Shown here piece by piece: positions 28,766-37,605 of a stretch of 64,000 nucleotides of DNA. The translations under genes were made by a program, and so were the position numbers. The stretch spans positions 1 to 64,000 of the forward strand of contig NZ_PREX01000010.1 in the NCBI RefSeq assembly GCF_009935905.1. The letters run 5' to 3'. The DNA comes from Alkalibacterium sp. MB6. GTDB lineage: Bacteria > Bacillota > Bacilli > Lactobacillales > Carnobacteriaceae_A. The notes beneath the pieces are model-generated. The model saw only the letters and a program-made list of their open reading frames with translations. It ran no database searches and was not told where the DNA came from. The number at the start of each line of letters is the position of its first letter. The first letter of the stretch is position 1.

Positions 28766-30124
28766 TTATCTGAGGTAGCTCATTGGGTTAACTGGTGTAC
28801 CATTGCGGTGAATTTCAAAGTGCAAGTGAACGCCAGTAGACGTTCCTGTTGTTCCCATTGTTCCTAATTGTTGCCCTTGAGATACTTGCTGACCAGGTGC
28901 TACAGTTAAACCTGGTGTCATGTGAGCATAAACAGATGAGTAGCCATCTCCGTGATCAATCACAACGTGGTAGCCTAAACCGCCATCGTAAGACGCCGTG
29001 CGAACCGTTCCAGCACGAGACGCTCTGATCGGACCGCCTCCACCGAAGTCAACTCCAGCATGGAGACGAGTGCCTCCGTATACTGGGTGGGTTCTGTTAC
29101 CAAAGCCAGATGTTAGGCGCCCTCCGGACGGACGAATCCATCCTGTGCTAGAAGGTGCGCTACTACTTGACGAACTTCCTGAAGACGTCGCTGGTGTTGA
29201 CGGTTTTGAAGCTGCTTGTGCTTTTTTACGAGCAGCGGCAGCTTCTGCCTGTGCTTTTGCTGCAGCAGCTGCTTCAGCTTCTCTTGCTCGTTTCTCTTCA
29301 GCTATCCGTTCTTCTTCGGCTCTGCGACGAGCTTCTTCAATAATGCGTTGTTGTTCTTTTTGCATTTCTTTGCTTAAGTTACTTGTACGTTGCGCAATAA
29401 CTGTCTGTTCGTTAATAAATGATTCTCTTTCTTTTGCAGTCATCTCAAAACGCTCAGCCACTTGGATAATTTTATCATCCAATTCCATACGTTGAGCAAC
29501 TAAATTGTTTCGATCCACTTCAAGTTGTGCTTTAATGCTTTTAGCTTCTTCTTCTTCTGCTTTCACTTGTTCTTCAGCAGCTTCTAAAGCTAATTGGTCT
29601 TCCATTTGCGCTTGAACGATGTTTTGGTTAGCTGATACTAATTGGTTGATGACACCAATTCGTCCAATCAAGTCAGATAAATCTTCTGCCGACAGTATAA
29701 TATCGATGAAGTCTCCTGGCTGACCATTTTTTTGAACGGAACGAGCTTGACGTTCTAACTGTTCATTACGTTGTTCAATTTGGTGAATCAGTTGAGCAAT
29801 CTCTTCTTGCAAACGAGCGATCTCTTGTTCGATACGAACTATTTCTGCTTCTTTTTCAGAAATATTATTAATTAATTGATCGATGTTACCTTGTAGTGTA
29901 GCTACTTCTTTTTCTAATTGTGCTTTTTCTTCATTTAAAGCGTTCATGCGTTCTTCACGAGTCTTAATGTTGTGATTGACATCTTTTGAACGGTTATTTA
30001 ATTCTTGTTGTTGTTGCTCTAGCTCTCTCATTCTAGATGATGAAGCATCTGCTTCATTGTTTCCTACTATAGGTGCTGCTAGCATTGCAGTCGCTAAAAT
30101 GGCAAATAATCTTTTCTTATTCAA
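28766..30124 (-). CDS. coiled-coil M23 peptidoglycan hydrolase (EnvC/PcsB-like)
   Basis: This secreted 452-residue cell-wall hydrolase has a signal peptide (to about residue 28), a very long coiled coil with Gln/Glu/Ala-rich heptads (about 30-290) and an Ala/Ser/Pro linker. A C-terminal LytM/M23 domain follows, with HAGVDFG, VVIDHGDGYSSVYAH and HLHFEIHRNG as zinc and catalytic residues. The architecture matches hydrolases activated by FtsEX at division, such as EnvC; PcsB has the same coil but a CHAP domain. The start is TTG, eight bases after GGGG; the ATG eight codons upstream lacks a ribosome site. Confidence 0.9.
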   Translation of the reverse strand: MNKKRLFAILATAMLAAPIVGNNEADASSSRMRELEQQQQELNNRSKDVNHNIKTREERMNALNEEKAQLEKEVATLQGNIDQLINNISEKEAEIVRIEQEIARLQEEIAQLIHQIEQRNEQLERQARSVQKNGQPGDFIDIILSAEDLSDLIGRIGVINQLVSANQNIVQAQMEDQLALEAAEEQVKAEEEEAKSIKAQLEVDRNNLVAQRMELDDKIIQVAERFEMTAKERESFINEQTVIAQRTSNLSKEMQKEQQRIIEEARRRAEEERIAEEKRAREAEAAAAAKAQAEAAAARKKAQAASKPSTPATSSGSSSSSSAPSSTGWIRPSGGRLTSGFGNRTHPVYGGTRLHAGVDFGGGGPIRASRAGTVRTASYDGGLGYHVVIDHGDGYSSVYAHMTPGLTVAPGQQVSQGQQLGTMGTTGTSTGVHLHFEIHRNGTPVNPMSYLR

Positions 30125-30707
30125 TCTTATTACCCCAGTTTCTATCATTCTATTTTTGTTTTAGTTAATGTTATGTTTTTATATTTAGCTATCACGAGTG
30201 ACTTAGTAAATTATTAAATTGTCTTATGTGCTTTTTGCACTAATAGAATCATATCATGAGATGGGAGTTCATAAGATTTAAATCTGATGACAAAAATCAG
30301 GGTTATTTGTTACATGTCTGTATTATATGGACAACTTTTGACAAAACGTAAAGCTTACAACCATTGATATAACAGCGTTTCGGACTAATTTAACACGGCT
30401 ATTTAGTCAATTTCATTTTTAGTCTAGTGAACAAAAAATGACAAATCAGAATGTGCCCTTAACTATTATACTTAGTAACATCTACACTGTTGCAGCCGCT
30501 CTACTCTTTGAAAGCGAAGCCACTCGCATGTCCATATAGTTATAATTAGTTGTTTAAACCGACGTTACTCCTTATTTTAGGCACTCAAACACTACACATA
30601 TCTCTTGATAACCTAGTCTCCATGATTTGTTTTTACATAATAACTATTTCTACTTTCTATCTTTTTAGAAGTTTGCTATTCTAATTAAGCAGAGAAAGGA
30701 AGATTTC
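30125..30707. other. 583-bp gap without a gene
   Basis: This is the longest gene-free stretch in the window, between the M23 hydrolase and the GNAT pair (divergent, so it must hold both promoters). It is AT-rich. A TATAAT-like -10 on the minus strand at about 30322-30327 lacks a good -35. I see no riboswitch, tRNA or hairpin-plus-T-run that I can defend. Confidence 0.4.
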
Positions 30708-31496
30708 ATGCTCTCTTTTAAACAGTTAGCAACCCATAGTTCTATTTATGACCAAAATGATTTCTTTATTCATTACTTTAATCCCGATGCACGTTTTAGA
30801 TATGACTCGAATGTGTTTCAACTGTTAATCTCTCCTGTACGTGTAGAATTTGAATTGATTGAAGAAATGAACAGTCAGTTTTCATTTGACTTCGGTTTGT
30901 CTCATGTCAAATTTTATTGGCCAGAAAACCAAGGCATTTATCCGGACACTCTTGCCTATTTGAATGAGAGCGACTATGGTTTGGAAAAGTTGGAGCTATA
31001 CGCTATCCTTCCTAAATCCTTTAAAGCTGGACCAGTCGATCCGTTAATTAGGATAAGTAACGTGAGTAAAGAGTTACTTGACTCATTTAAAGCCATTAAC
31101 TATATAGAAGATTTGACAATTTCCACAGCTTTCGCTGAACATAAGCAGTCTTTTTATGACCAACTATTCAGTCAGTCTAACGTTTCATTTTTAATGGCGA
31201 CTATCAATAATGACCCAGTCGGTTCAACCATTATTATTGAAGGTGAGGATACGATTGAAATTGATGATCTCTTTACCTTGCCTAACTTTAGAAAACGTGG
31301 TGTTGCGACTGCTTTGCAACAAGCTGTAATGCAACGAGCACATCACGAACACAAAACCGTTATATTAGCCGCTGATGCTGAAGATTCGCCTAAACTAATG
31401 TATCAAAAACAAGGTTATGATTATATCAGCTTCAGAATCGGTGTCCAAAAAAAGATAGAGGAGGGCTTTGAATGGCCGTTACAACAAGACAATTAA
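30708..31496 (+). CDS. GNAT-family N-acetyltransferase
   Basis: The 262-residue protein has a divergent N-terminal half that may be a degenerate GNAT-like domain. The C-terminal half (about 125-255) is a clear GNAT fold: VGSTIIIEG, DDLFTLPNFRKRGVATALQQ as the acetyl-CoA loop, and SPKLMYQKQGYDYI. The substrate is unknown. It overlaps the next GNAT gene by 25 bp, so the two are translationally coupled. AGAAAGGAAG precedes the ATG. Confidence 0.82.
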   Translation: MLSFKQLATHSSIYDQNDFFIHYFNPDARFRYDSNVFQLLISPVRVEFELIEEMNSQFSFDFGLSHVKFYWPENQGIYPDTLAYLNESDYGLEKLELYAILPKSFKAGPVDPLIRISNVSKELLDSFKAINYIEDLTISTAFAEHKQSFYDQLFSQSNVSFLMATINNDPVGSTIIIEGEDTIEIDDLFTLPNFRKRGVATALQQAVMQRAHHEHKTVILAADAEDSPKLMYQKQGYDYISFRIGVQKKIEEGFEWPLQQDN

Positions 31497-32515
31497 CACC
31501 TAAGGATTTCGATTTATACCAGTCCATGGAGACTGGTCTGGAAGAGGATTACATGCTCCGTGTTTTTAACCGTATTTCTCAAGGAGATAACGCCCTATTT
31601 GGCTTATTCGAAGATGAAACCCTTGTGGCTGTGGCAGGTTACACTGTTTTCGCTCAGGAATACGTTATGCTCGGTCGACTAAGAAGTGACCGTCGCTACC
31701 GCAATATGGGTTATGGTACTAGAATTATTCAGTACGTCATCGATCAAGCTTTGGCTAACCCCTCGGTTGAATGGATTTGTGCCAACACTGAACAACACAA
31801 CACACCTGCGCTTACTGTTTTAAAAAAGTTGAACATACCACCGATTGTGAGCTTATACGCTGCCCAGGCAACGGATGTGTCCCGTTTAGGATCGGATAAA
31901 CAAGTGTGGAATGAAGTGAAGGACTTAGTAATTAAAAAGGAATGGATAAATCAGACTTACTTAAACCCGTCTTTTGAAGCTTCAATTTTCCCATTTGAAG
32001 CGTATTATCCTTTTCCAATTGGTGACTCGTTGTTTGAAGATCGCTTGAGTGACTGGAGGCTTTTTGAGAATGCTGAAAGGACTCGTTACTTATTAATGTG
32101 GGAAGAGAAAAAAGGTGATGATTTACTTCACGTTGTCTACCCATGGAATGATTTAGTTGAGCAAGCTGGTTTGTTTGAAACGATTCAATCAGAATTTGAC
32201 AAAGCTAAAGACAAAGGCACCGCTTCTGTTATATGGATGGATTTAACTGAAGAAGACGCAGCGTCTCTACCTGACAGTCATCCTTTCGATCTTCCTTCTC
32301 CTTGGATTTTGCATGGTTTATCAAGAGAAGAGTTGGAAATCCAAATGGTGGAGCGCTCGATTAGTGAAGCTCGTTCGTTAATTTCTACTATTGAAGAAGA
32401 GTTGAAATCCTTAGATTCAAATTTAGAAAAAGAAGCACAGGATGTCCATTCTCTTCTATCAGCAAATGAACAAGTGATCAGCAACATCATAAAGGCTGAG
32501 CAAGAGGAAGACTAA
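31472..32515 (+). CDS. GNAT acetyltransferase with C-terminal coiled coil
   Basis: The N-terminal GNAT domain of this 347-residue protein (about 1-130) has the acetyl-CoA loop RNMGYGTRIIQYV. A middle region with aromatic-rich segments (ASIFPFEAYYPF) has no recognised fold. The last about 60 residues (ERSISEARSLISTIEEELKS) form a predicted coiled coil, unusual for a GNAT. GGAGGG lies seven bases upstream of the ATG, inside the preceding gene. Confidence 0.78.
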   Translation: MAVTTRQLTPKDFDLYQSMETGLEEDYMLRVFNRISQGDNALFGLFEDETLVAVAGYTVFAQEYVMLGRLRSDRRYRNMGYGTRIIQYVIDQALANPSVEWICANTEQHNTPALTVLKKLNIPPIVSLYAAQATDVSRLGSDKQVWNEVKDLVIKKEWINQTYLNPSFEASIFPFEAYYPFPIGDSLFEDRLSDWRLFENAERTRYLLMWEEKKGDDLLHVVYPWNDLVEQAGLFETIQSEFDKAKDKGTASVIWMDLTEEDAASLPDSHPFDLPSPWILHGLSREELEIQMVERSISEARSLISTIEEELKSLDSNLEKEAQDVHSLLSANEQVISNIIKAEQEED

Positions 32516-32546
32516 GGCTTAAAATCTAATTCTTATAATGACGACG

Positions 32547-32585
32547 AAAAAACCAGTCCATCACTTAAGATGAACTGGTTTTTTT
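32547..32585. terminator. bidirectional terminator
   Basis: AAAAAACCAGT-CATC pairs with GATG-ACTGGTTTTTT between the GNAT pair and the M3 peptidase. Confidence 0.85.
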
Positions 32586-32594
32586 GCTCGTTTT

Positions 32595-34292
32595 TTAAAG
32601 GGCTGTATCGTCCACTGCTTCCAGTGCTTCGTCAATTGTTTTCACAACGTTTTCAAGTGAGCCTTCTTCGAAAGGTAAGCGAAGGCCAGCTGTTTCCACT
32701 GTTTCGAGGAAACTCTTCGTGCCGCCCGCTTTACAAATAGCCATGTAATCTATCCATGCCTGCTCGTCTTTATCAACGATGGCACGTTTCCAGAACTGCA
32801 GTGCGCAGATTTGTGCTAAGGTGTAATCGATGTAATAAAATGGCGAGGCAAAGATGTGGCCTTGTCTAAACCAATAGGTTCCTTTTGCTAAAAAGTCACT
32901 TTCAGAATAATCGCGTTCAGGTAAATACTGTGATTCTAATTTTTTCCAACTTGCTTTTCGTTCTTCAGGTGTCCAACTTGGGTTTTCGTATACTTCGTGT
33001 TGGAAATGATCGACGAGTACGCCATAAGGCAAGAATCGAATCGCTCCACTTAAGTGATCAAACTTGTATTTTTCTGTTTGTTCTTTGAAAAACAGTTCCA
33101 TCCACGGGTATGTGAAGAATTCCATACTCATGGAGTGAATCTCGCACGTTTCATAAGTTGGGAAGACGATTTCTGGCTGCTTAATCCAACGTGATTGATA
33201 CACTTGGAAGGCATGTCCTGCTTCGTGAGTCAACACGTCAATATCTCCAGAGGTCCCGTTGAAATTCGCAAAGATAAAGGGTGATTGATACTCAGGGATA
33301 TACGTACAGTAGCCACCACTGGCTTTTCCTTCTTTAGACAATAAATCAACAAGATCACGGTCAAATAGGAAGTCAATGAACTCAGCTGTATCATCACTTA
33401 ATTCGTGATACATTTTTCTTCCGTTCTCAATAATGTAATCTGGATCCCCTTGTGGCGTTGGGTTACCGTCTAAGAATTGCAAGGATGCATCATAATGTTT
33501 CATGTCCTCGATGCCAATACGTTTAGCTTGGCGTTTGGCCAATTTTTGTGTGACCGGCACAACGTAATCAAGAACTTGTTTACGATAGACTTCTACTTTT
33601 TCACGGTCATAATCAAATCGTTTCATACGAATATAACCTAGTTCAACAAAATCTTTAAAGCCTAGTTTTTTCGCAATCGTGTCTCTAACGTTTACTAATT
33701 CATCGTATAAGTGATCAATTTTTTCTTCGTTTTCTTGGAAAAAGCTGAGTTGAGCTTCTGATGCCTCTTTTCTCACTTGGCGGTCTGTGTCTTGTAAGTA
33801 GGGTCCAAACTGAGACAGAGTTAATGTTTTCCCATCAAATTCAATCGCTGCAGAAGCAATTAGCTTTTGATAGTCACTACTTAACTGATTTTCCTTTTGC
33901 AATAAGTCGATGACGCTTGGATCAAACGCTTGCAATTCAAATGCCATATTTTGGAAAAAGGTACGTGGGTAATCCTCCTTCAATTCTTCTATAAAAGGAG
34001 AATCCAATACTGCTTTATAATAGATTGTGGTTAATTCTTGGTAATATGGTGAGTATTCATTCCAGTAATTATCTTCTTCAGTATAAAACTCGTCAGTCGT
34101 ATCGATTGAATAGCGAATAGACGCTAGTGTCGCCATACTATCCAAAGATGAGGTTAAATCAGATACGGCATCAATGGCCTCTTTCACTTCGTCCAGAGAT
34201 TCAGCCGTTTTCAATGTCTCAACTAAGTGAAGGAAGTCCTTCTTGAACAACTCATACTCTGGTCTCTCATAGGTGTAATCATTAAATTTCAT
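32595..34292 (-). CDS. M3-family oligoendopeptidase (PepF-like)
   Basis: This cytoplasmic zinc peptidase of 565 residues acts on oligopeptides. The zinc motif HEAGH lies at residues 356-360, followed by the downstream Glu segment ETCEIHSMSMEFF. Its length and motif context match the compact M3 oligoendopeptidase subfamily rather than the 600-residue PepF, so the gene name is withheld. AAGGAGG precedes the ATG. An extended -10 (TGCTATACT) lies about 35 bases upstream. Confidence 0.88.
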   Translation of the reverse strand: MKFNDYTYERPEYELFKKDFLHLVETLKTAESLDEVKEAIDAVSDLTSSLDSMATLASIRYSIDTTDEFYTEEDNYWNEYSPYYQELTTIYYKAVLDSPFIEELKEDYPRTFFQNMAFELQAFDPSVIDLLQKENQLSSDYQKLIASAAIEFDGKTLTLSQFGPYLQDTDRQVRKEASEAQLSFFQENEEKIDHLYDELVNVRDTIAKKLGFKDFVELGYIRMKRFDYDREKVEVYRKQVLDYVVPVTQKLAKRQAKRIGIEDMKHYDASLQFLDGNPTPQGDPDYIIENGRKMYHELSDDTAEFIDFLFDRDLVDLLSKEGKASGGYCTYIPEYQSPFIFANFNGTSGDIDVLTHEAGHAFQVYQSRWIKQPEIVFPTYETCEIHSMSMEFFTYPWMELFFKEQTEKYKFDHLSGAIRFLPYGVLVDHFQHEVYENPSWTPEERKASWKKLESQYLPERDYSESDFLAKGTYWFRQGHIFASPFYYIDYTLAQICALQFWKRAIVDKDEQAWIDYMAICKAGGTKSFLETVETAGLRLPFEEGSLENVVKTIDEALEAVDDTAL

Positions 34293-34395
34293 GTGGTGCC
34301 TCCTTAAGCTATTTATTTTATTTTAGTATAGCATAGACATAAGGAATTAAGGAGAAAGAGATTAATTTTTATTCATTTTTTTATGCCCTTACATC

Positions 34396-34439
34396 AAAAA
34401 AACAGCTCTTAAGGTTTCACAACCTAAAAGAGCTGTTTA
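34396..34439 (-). terminator. terminator of lipoprotein paralogue 1
   Basis: AAACAGCTCTT pairs with AAGAGCTGTTT, with seven T on the minus strand. It lies about 100 bases after the stop, leaving a 3' untranslated region that holds a second perfect hairpin (34480-34500). Confidence 0.8.
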
Positions 34440-34479
34440 TTGTTAAATGATACCTTCTCTCCCTTGTCCGGTAAGCGAT

Positions 34480-34500
34480 GACTCACTTAAAAAGTGAGTC
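34480..34500 (-). other. perfect 9-bp hairpin in 3' untranslated region
   Basis: GACTCACTT pairs with AAGTGAGTC around a three-base loop. No T-run follows, so it is not a terminator; it may protect the message. Confidence 0.5.
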
Positions 34501-34535
34501 GATATCATGTATTAAGACCATAAAAGCTGAACATT

Positions 34536-35090
34536 TTATTCTTCTACAGTAGTTTCGCCTTGAACGTCTCCGTTAATTGAAGCTGAAGATTCAATATCTT
34601 CAGAAGCAAATGTTAAGTTACCAGTAATCACTGCTTCTTCTAATACGAATCCTTCTGCATCAACATAAACGTCTCCGTCAACTGTACCGTTTTGAATACG
34701 GAAGTTTGGTGATTCAACAGTTAATGTTGGTACTGTAAGAGTGAATTCTCCAGTTACGTTACGATCATCGTCTTGCTCATAAAGAGCTAATTTACGGTAT
34801 TCATCGTTAGCTTCGTCTCCACCGTCGTGGAATGTGCCTGCTACAGTAATTTCTTCTTCAACTGTTACGTCAGCTGTTAAAGCAGTGATCCAATTTCCGT
34901 CAGCGCTTAATGAAGCAGCCACTTCTGCTGGGTCTGAAGTAATAGATGCTGCAGTTACTGCGTCTCCAGTTTCTTCTGTTGTATCTGCGCCGTTATCGGT
35001 AGTATCTCCACCGTTATCACATGCTGCTAAGAAGCCGCCTAGTGCTAAAACTGCTGCACCTGTTGCTAATCTCTTTTTAAATAATCCCAT
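34536..35090 (-). CDS. acidic lipoprotein, paralogue 1 of a tandem pair
   Basis: The 184-residue predicted lipoprotein has the lipobox FLAAC (Cys24) and an Asp/Thr/Gly-rich linker. A beta-rich domain (about 55-184) follows, whose C-terminal half has repeating Gly-turn strands such as IQNGTVDGDVYVDAEGF and AVITGNLTF, reminiscent of bactofilin-like or beta-helical rungs. It shares RKLALY, QDxDRNVT, FTLT and QNGT with the gene upstream. No function is known to me. It has its own promoter and terminator. Confidence 0.7.
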   Translation of the reverse strand: MGLFKKRLATGAAVLALGGFLAACDNGGDTTDNGADTTEETGDAVTAASITSDPAEVAASLSADGNWITALTADVTVEEEITVAGTFHDGGDEANDEYRKLALYEQDDDRNVTGEFTLTVPTLTVESPNFRIQNGTVDGDVYVDAEGFVLEEAVITGNLTFASEDIESSASINGDVQGETTVEE

Positions 35091-35197
35091 TGTTATCCCT
35101 TACCTTTCATTATGCAAAAATTGTATGACTAGTAGTGAAAGAAGAAGCGGAGAGATGACTTCATCCGGACATGACTTCCTCGTTTCATACATAGTCC

Positions 35198-35226
35198 ACT
35201 ATATCGCAATGTTGTGAATGAGTCAA
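35198..35226 (-). promoter_or_regulatory. promoter of lipoprotein paralogue 1
   Basis: On the minus strand TTGACT (35221-35226) is 17 bp before TATAGT (35198-35203). Confidence 0.7.
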
Positions 35227-35287
35227 CAATTTCACATACCACAATCCGTTGAGAAATCGTTTATATCATCCTTATTAAAATCAACGA

Positions 35288-35845
35288 TTATTCTTCTTCT
35301 ACTCTAATTTCGCCTGTAACGTCGCCTTCTTCTAATTCAGCTGATTCTTGTAATTCTTCGCTTCTAAAGATTAAGTCGCCTTCAATTGTTCCACCGATTA
35401 GACGGAATCTTTCAGCTTCTACATAAACGTCACCAGCGAATGTACCGTTTTGCAAGCGAGTGCCTTCGTTTTGAATGGTAATGCTTGGAGCTGTAAGAGT
35501 AAAGGTATCTGTCACATTACGATCAGCATCTTGAGTATATAAGGCTAACTTGCGTTCTGCTTCGCCATCGTTATTTGTTTTTCCACCAGCCATAACTAAC
35601 TCTTCGTCAGACTCTACATCTCCTTCAAAGATTACAATCCATCCACCCTCTTCTGAAAGGCCTTCAAGTAATGTTTCTTCATCACTAACGACAGATTGAG
35701 TTGCACCCGTTGTTGCATCTGATTCTGCTGTTTCTGTTGTTTCTTCTGCGTCCGCACCTGTATCTTCTTCTGTCGCTCCGTTATCGCAAGCAGCAAGTAA
35801 CCCCATACTTGCAGTGATTAATAAAAGTTTGTTCAACTTTACCAT
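35288..35845 (-). CDS. acidic lipoprotein, paralogue 2 of a tandem pair
   Basis: The 185-residue predicted lipoprotein has the lipobox LLAAC (Cys20), a Glu/Asp/Thr-rich linker and the same beta-rich domain as its downstream neighbour. Shared landmarks are RKLALYTQDADRNVT, FTLTAP, LQNGTFAGDVYVEAE and GDVTGEIRVEE. The order and spacing of the landmarks are the same in both proteins, so they arose by duplication, but the signal and linker have diverged. It has a separate strong promoter. AGGAGG precedes the ATG. Confidence 0.7.
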   Translation of the reverse strand: MVKLNKLLLITASMGLLAACDNGATEEDTGADAEETTETAESDATTGATQSVVSDEETLLEGLSEEGGWIVIFEGDVESDEELVMAGGKTNNDGEAERKLALYTQDADRNVTDTFTLTAPSITIQNEGTRLQNGTFAGDVYVEAERFRLIGGTIEGDLIFRSEELQESAELEEGDVTGEIRVEEE

Positions 35846-35881
35846 GTTGTGTTCCTCCTATTTGTGTTTAACTTCACATTA

Positions 35882-35909
35882 ATAATACCACGATGTGCAA
35901 ATATGTCAA
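35882..35909 (-). promoter_or_regulatory. promoter of lipoprotein paralogue 2
   Basis: On the minus strand TTGACA (35904-35909) is 16 bp before TATTAT (35882-35887). Confidence 0.7.
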
Positions 35910-35941
35910 TATAAAGCTAGTGATAAGTTATCATGGAAAAC

Positions 35942-35990
35942 AAAAAACGATGAGAACAACCAATTAAATGATTGTACTCATCGGTTTTTT
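35942..35990 (-). terminator. terminator of the glutathione peroxidase gene
   Basis: ACCGATGAG and CTCATCGTTTTTT pair on the minus strand around a loop of about 22 bases with an inner CAATCAT/ATTGGTTG stem. Confidence 0.8.
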
Positions 35991-36055
35991 ATCTTGTGAA
36001 TGTTGGAACTATCGCTTTTTTTAAAATCTAACTTAATTGTGAACGGAATGTGTAA

Positions 36056-36538
36056 TTAATCACGACTCGAGTTAACTAATCGGTTTAACTCCTCTTTTAC
36101 CTTTTCGGGGCTTGTGGTAGGAGCAAACCTAATAATGTCTTTAGCGTGTGGCGTTACAATAAACTTCGTGAAATTCCATTTAATGAGTTTATTGCCTGTT
36201 TCAGCTATTAACTTTTTGTATAGTGGATGAGCTTTTTGACCATTTACATTTATCTTTTCAAACAAGGGAAACGTTAATTGATAATTCAGTTGACAAAATT
36301 CTTGTATCTCTTCATTGTCCAATGGCTCTTGATTCAAAAATTGATTGGATGGGAAACCGAGCACGACAACATCTTGATCTTTAAATTCCTGATACAGTTC
36401 TTCTAACCCTTCTAATTGACCCACTAAGCCACATTTGCTGGCGGTGTTGACTATCACCATAAATTTATCTTCAAATTCCGATAAATGGCACTTTTTTCCC
36501 TCTATTGTGTTAACTGTTATATCATATAGACTCATCAT
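36056..36538 (-). CDS. glutathione peroxidase-family thiol peroxidase
   Basis: The 160-residue peroxidase reduces hydroperoxides; bacterial cysteine forms usually take electrons from thioredoxin. The active-site segment NTASKCGLVGQ has Cys36 where animal enzymes have selenocysteine. The partner motif KWNFTKF supplies the Trp and Asn of the catalytic tetrad, and FPSNQF the Gln. AAGGTGG precedes two adjacent ATGs, and the second (36535) has the better spacing. Confidence 0.92.
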   Translation of the reverse strand: MMSLYDITVNTIEGKKCHLSEFEDKFMVIVNTASKCGLVGQLEGLEELYQEFKDQDVVVLGFPSNQFLNQEPLDNEEIQEFCQLNYQLTFPLFEKINVNGQKAHPLYKKLIAETGNKLIKWNFTKFIVTPHAKDIIRFAPTTSPEKVKEELNRLVNSSRD

Positions 36539-36583
36539 TTTTCCACCTTTTCTGTTGGTTGCTTTAATTTATTATAAATGGTA

Positions 36584-36648
36584 AACAAAAAACGAACAGT
36601 GTTATTGAGTATGGGGAAACCCTTCTAACCAATAATCCTGTTCGTTTT
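36584..36648 (-). terminator. terminator of the VOC-family gene
   Basis: AAAACGAACAG-type outer arms and AATAATC/GTTATTG inner arms form a long hairpin with a T-run on the minus strand. Confidence 0.75.
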
Positions 36649-36657
36649 ATCTATTCC

Positions 36658-37539
36658 TTATACATTAAACGCTTTTTTTTTTACTTCTAAGACGACTTTA
36701 ACGCCATTGGGGTCAACTAAGCTAATAGCTTCTTGAGTGTCATCCACTAAAGGTATACCAAGTTTAATGATGTTATCTCTCAGTTCTTCAAGTGCCGCAG
36801 CAGTTGGAAGGACGAATGAGTAAGCTCGCAAACCTAAATCTGTTTCATCTCGTTTTGGCAAGGCACCTCTCCACGTATTCGAACCAATATGATGATGGTA
36901 GTCGCCCGCAGCTAAGAAACGTGCTTGATCACCAAACATATCTTTTAGTCCTAAGCCTAAAACATCCATATAAAACTCTTGGTTCTGTTCTAAATCAGAT
37001 ACGGATAAATGAACATGGCCAATGAGTGTTCCAGAAGGCATTTTATCCACTTGACCTTCATCACGGCTTGCTAAAACGCCATCTGCATCCATTTCAACAG
37101 TAATCCCTTTTATTCGACCGTTTTCTTGAACATCCCATTCGCTTTTATCTTTATCTCGGTATATCTCAATCCCATTATTTTCTGGGTCTTGTAAATAAAT
37201 GGCTTCACTGTATCCATGATCGGATGCTCCACCGATTGGTATCTCGCGTTTTATGAAGGAATACACAAGATTTCCCAAATCTTTACGGGATGGCAATAAA
37301 AATGCGGTATGGAATAAACCAGCCTTCATCGTCTGCTGAGACGTTGCATCTACTTTAACTAATTTTAACAGAGGTTGACCATCTGCTTTTATTCCTAATT
37401 CTGAAACAGTATCTGTTTGGTTTAACACGTCCAACCCAATTAATTCTTCATAATAACGAGTCATCACGTCTAAATCTTTAACGTTTAAAGTTACCGTACC
37501 TAACATCACTTGTTCATTCATTTTATATAATTCTGACAT
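36658..37539 (-). CDS. two-domain VOC protein, CatE-like dioxygenase
   Basis: The 293-residue protein has two vicinal-oxygen-chelate halves (about 8-130 and 165-290). The second half has GHVHLSVSDLEQN and YHHHIGSNTW, the layout of CatE-type catechol-2,3-dioxygenases in Bacillus; the first half begins MLGTVTLNVKDLD. Actual substrate and ring-cleavage activity are inferred only. The ATG at 37539 sits nine bases after GGGG; the GTG six codons upstream lies over that site. Confidence 0.82.
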   Translation of the reverse strand: MSELYKMNEQVMLGTVTLNVKDLDVMTRYYEELIGLDVLNQTDTVSELGIKADGQPLLKLVKVDATSQQTMKAGLFHTAFLLPSRKDLGNLVYSFIKREIPIGGASDHGYSEAIYLQDPENNGIEIYRDKDKSEWDVQENGRIKGITVEMDADGVLASRDEGQVDKMPSGTLIGHVHLSVSDLEQNQEFYMDVLGLGLKDMFGDQARFLAAGDYHHHIGSNTWRGALPKRDETDLGLRAYSFVLPTAAALEELRDNIIKLGIPLVDDTQEAISLVDPNGVKVVLEVKKKAFNV

Positions 37540-37605
37540 TATATAATCCCCTTTCACCTTTACTTACTTTTTAACAGTAACATAATGTGAATTGAAAGAA
37601 AACCT

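Noticed and set aside
30308-30324. WalR-like direct repeat TGTTAC-N5-TGTATT upstream of the M23 hydrolase gene
   Set aside because: The second half-site has a mismatch, the orientation is opposite to the hydrolase gene, and it lies downstream of the only -10-like element for that gene.
30254-30349. 31-codon plus-strand open frame in the 583-bp gap (MRWEFIRFKSDD...)
   Set aside because: No ribosome binding site and no recognisable protein features.
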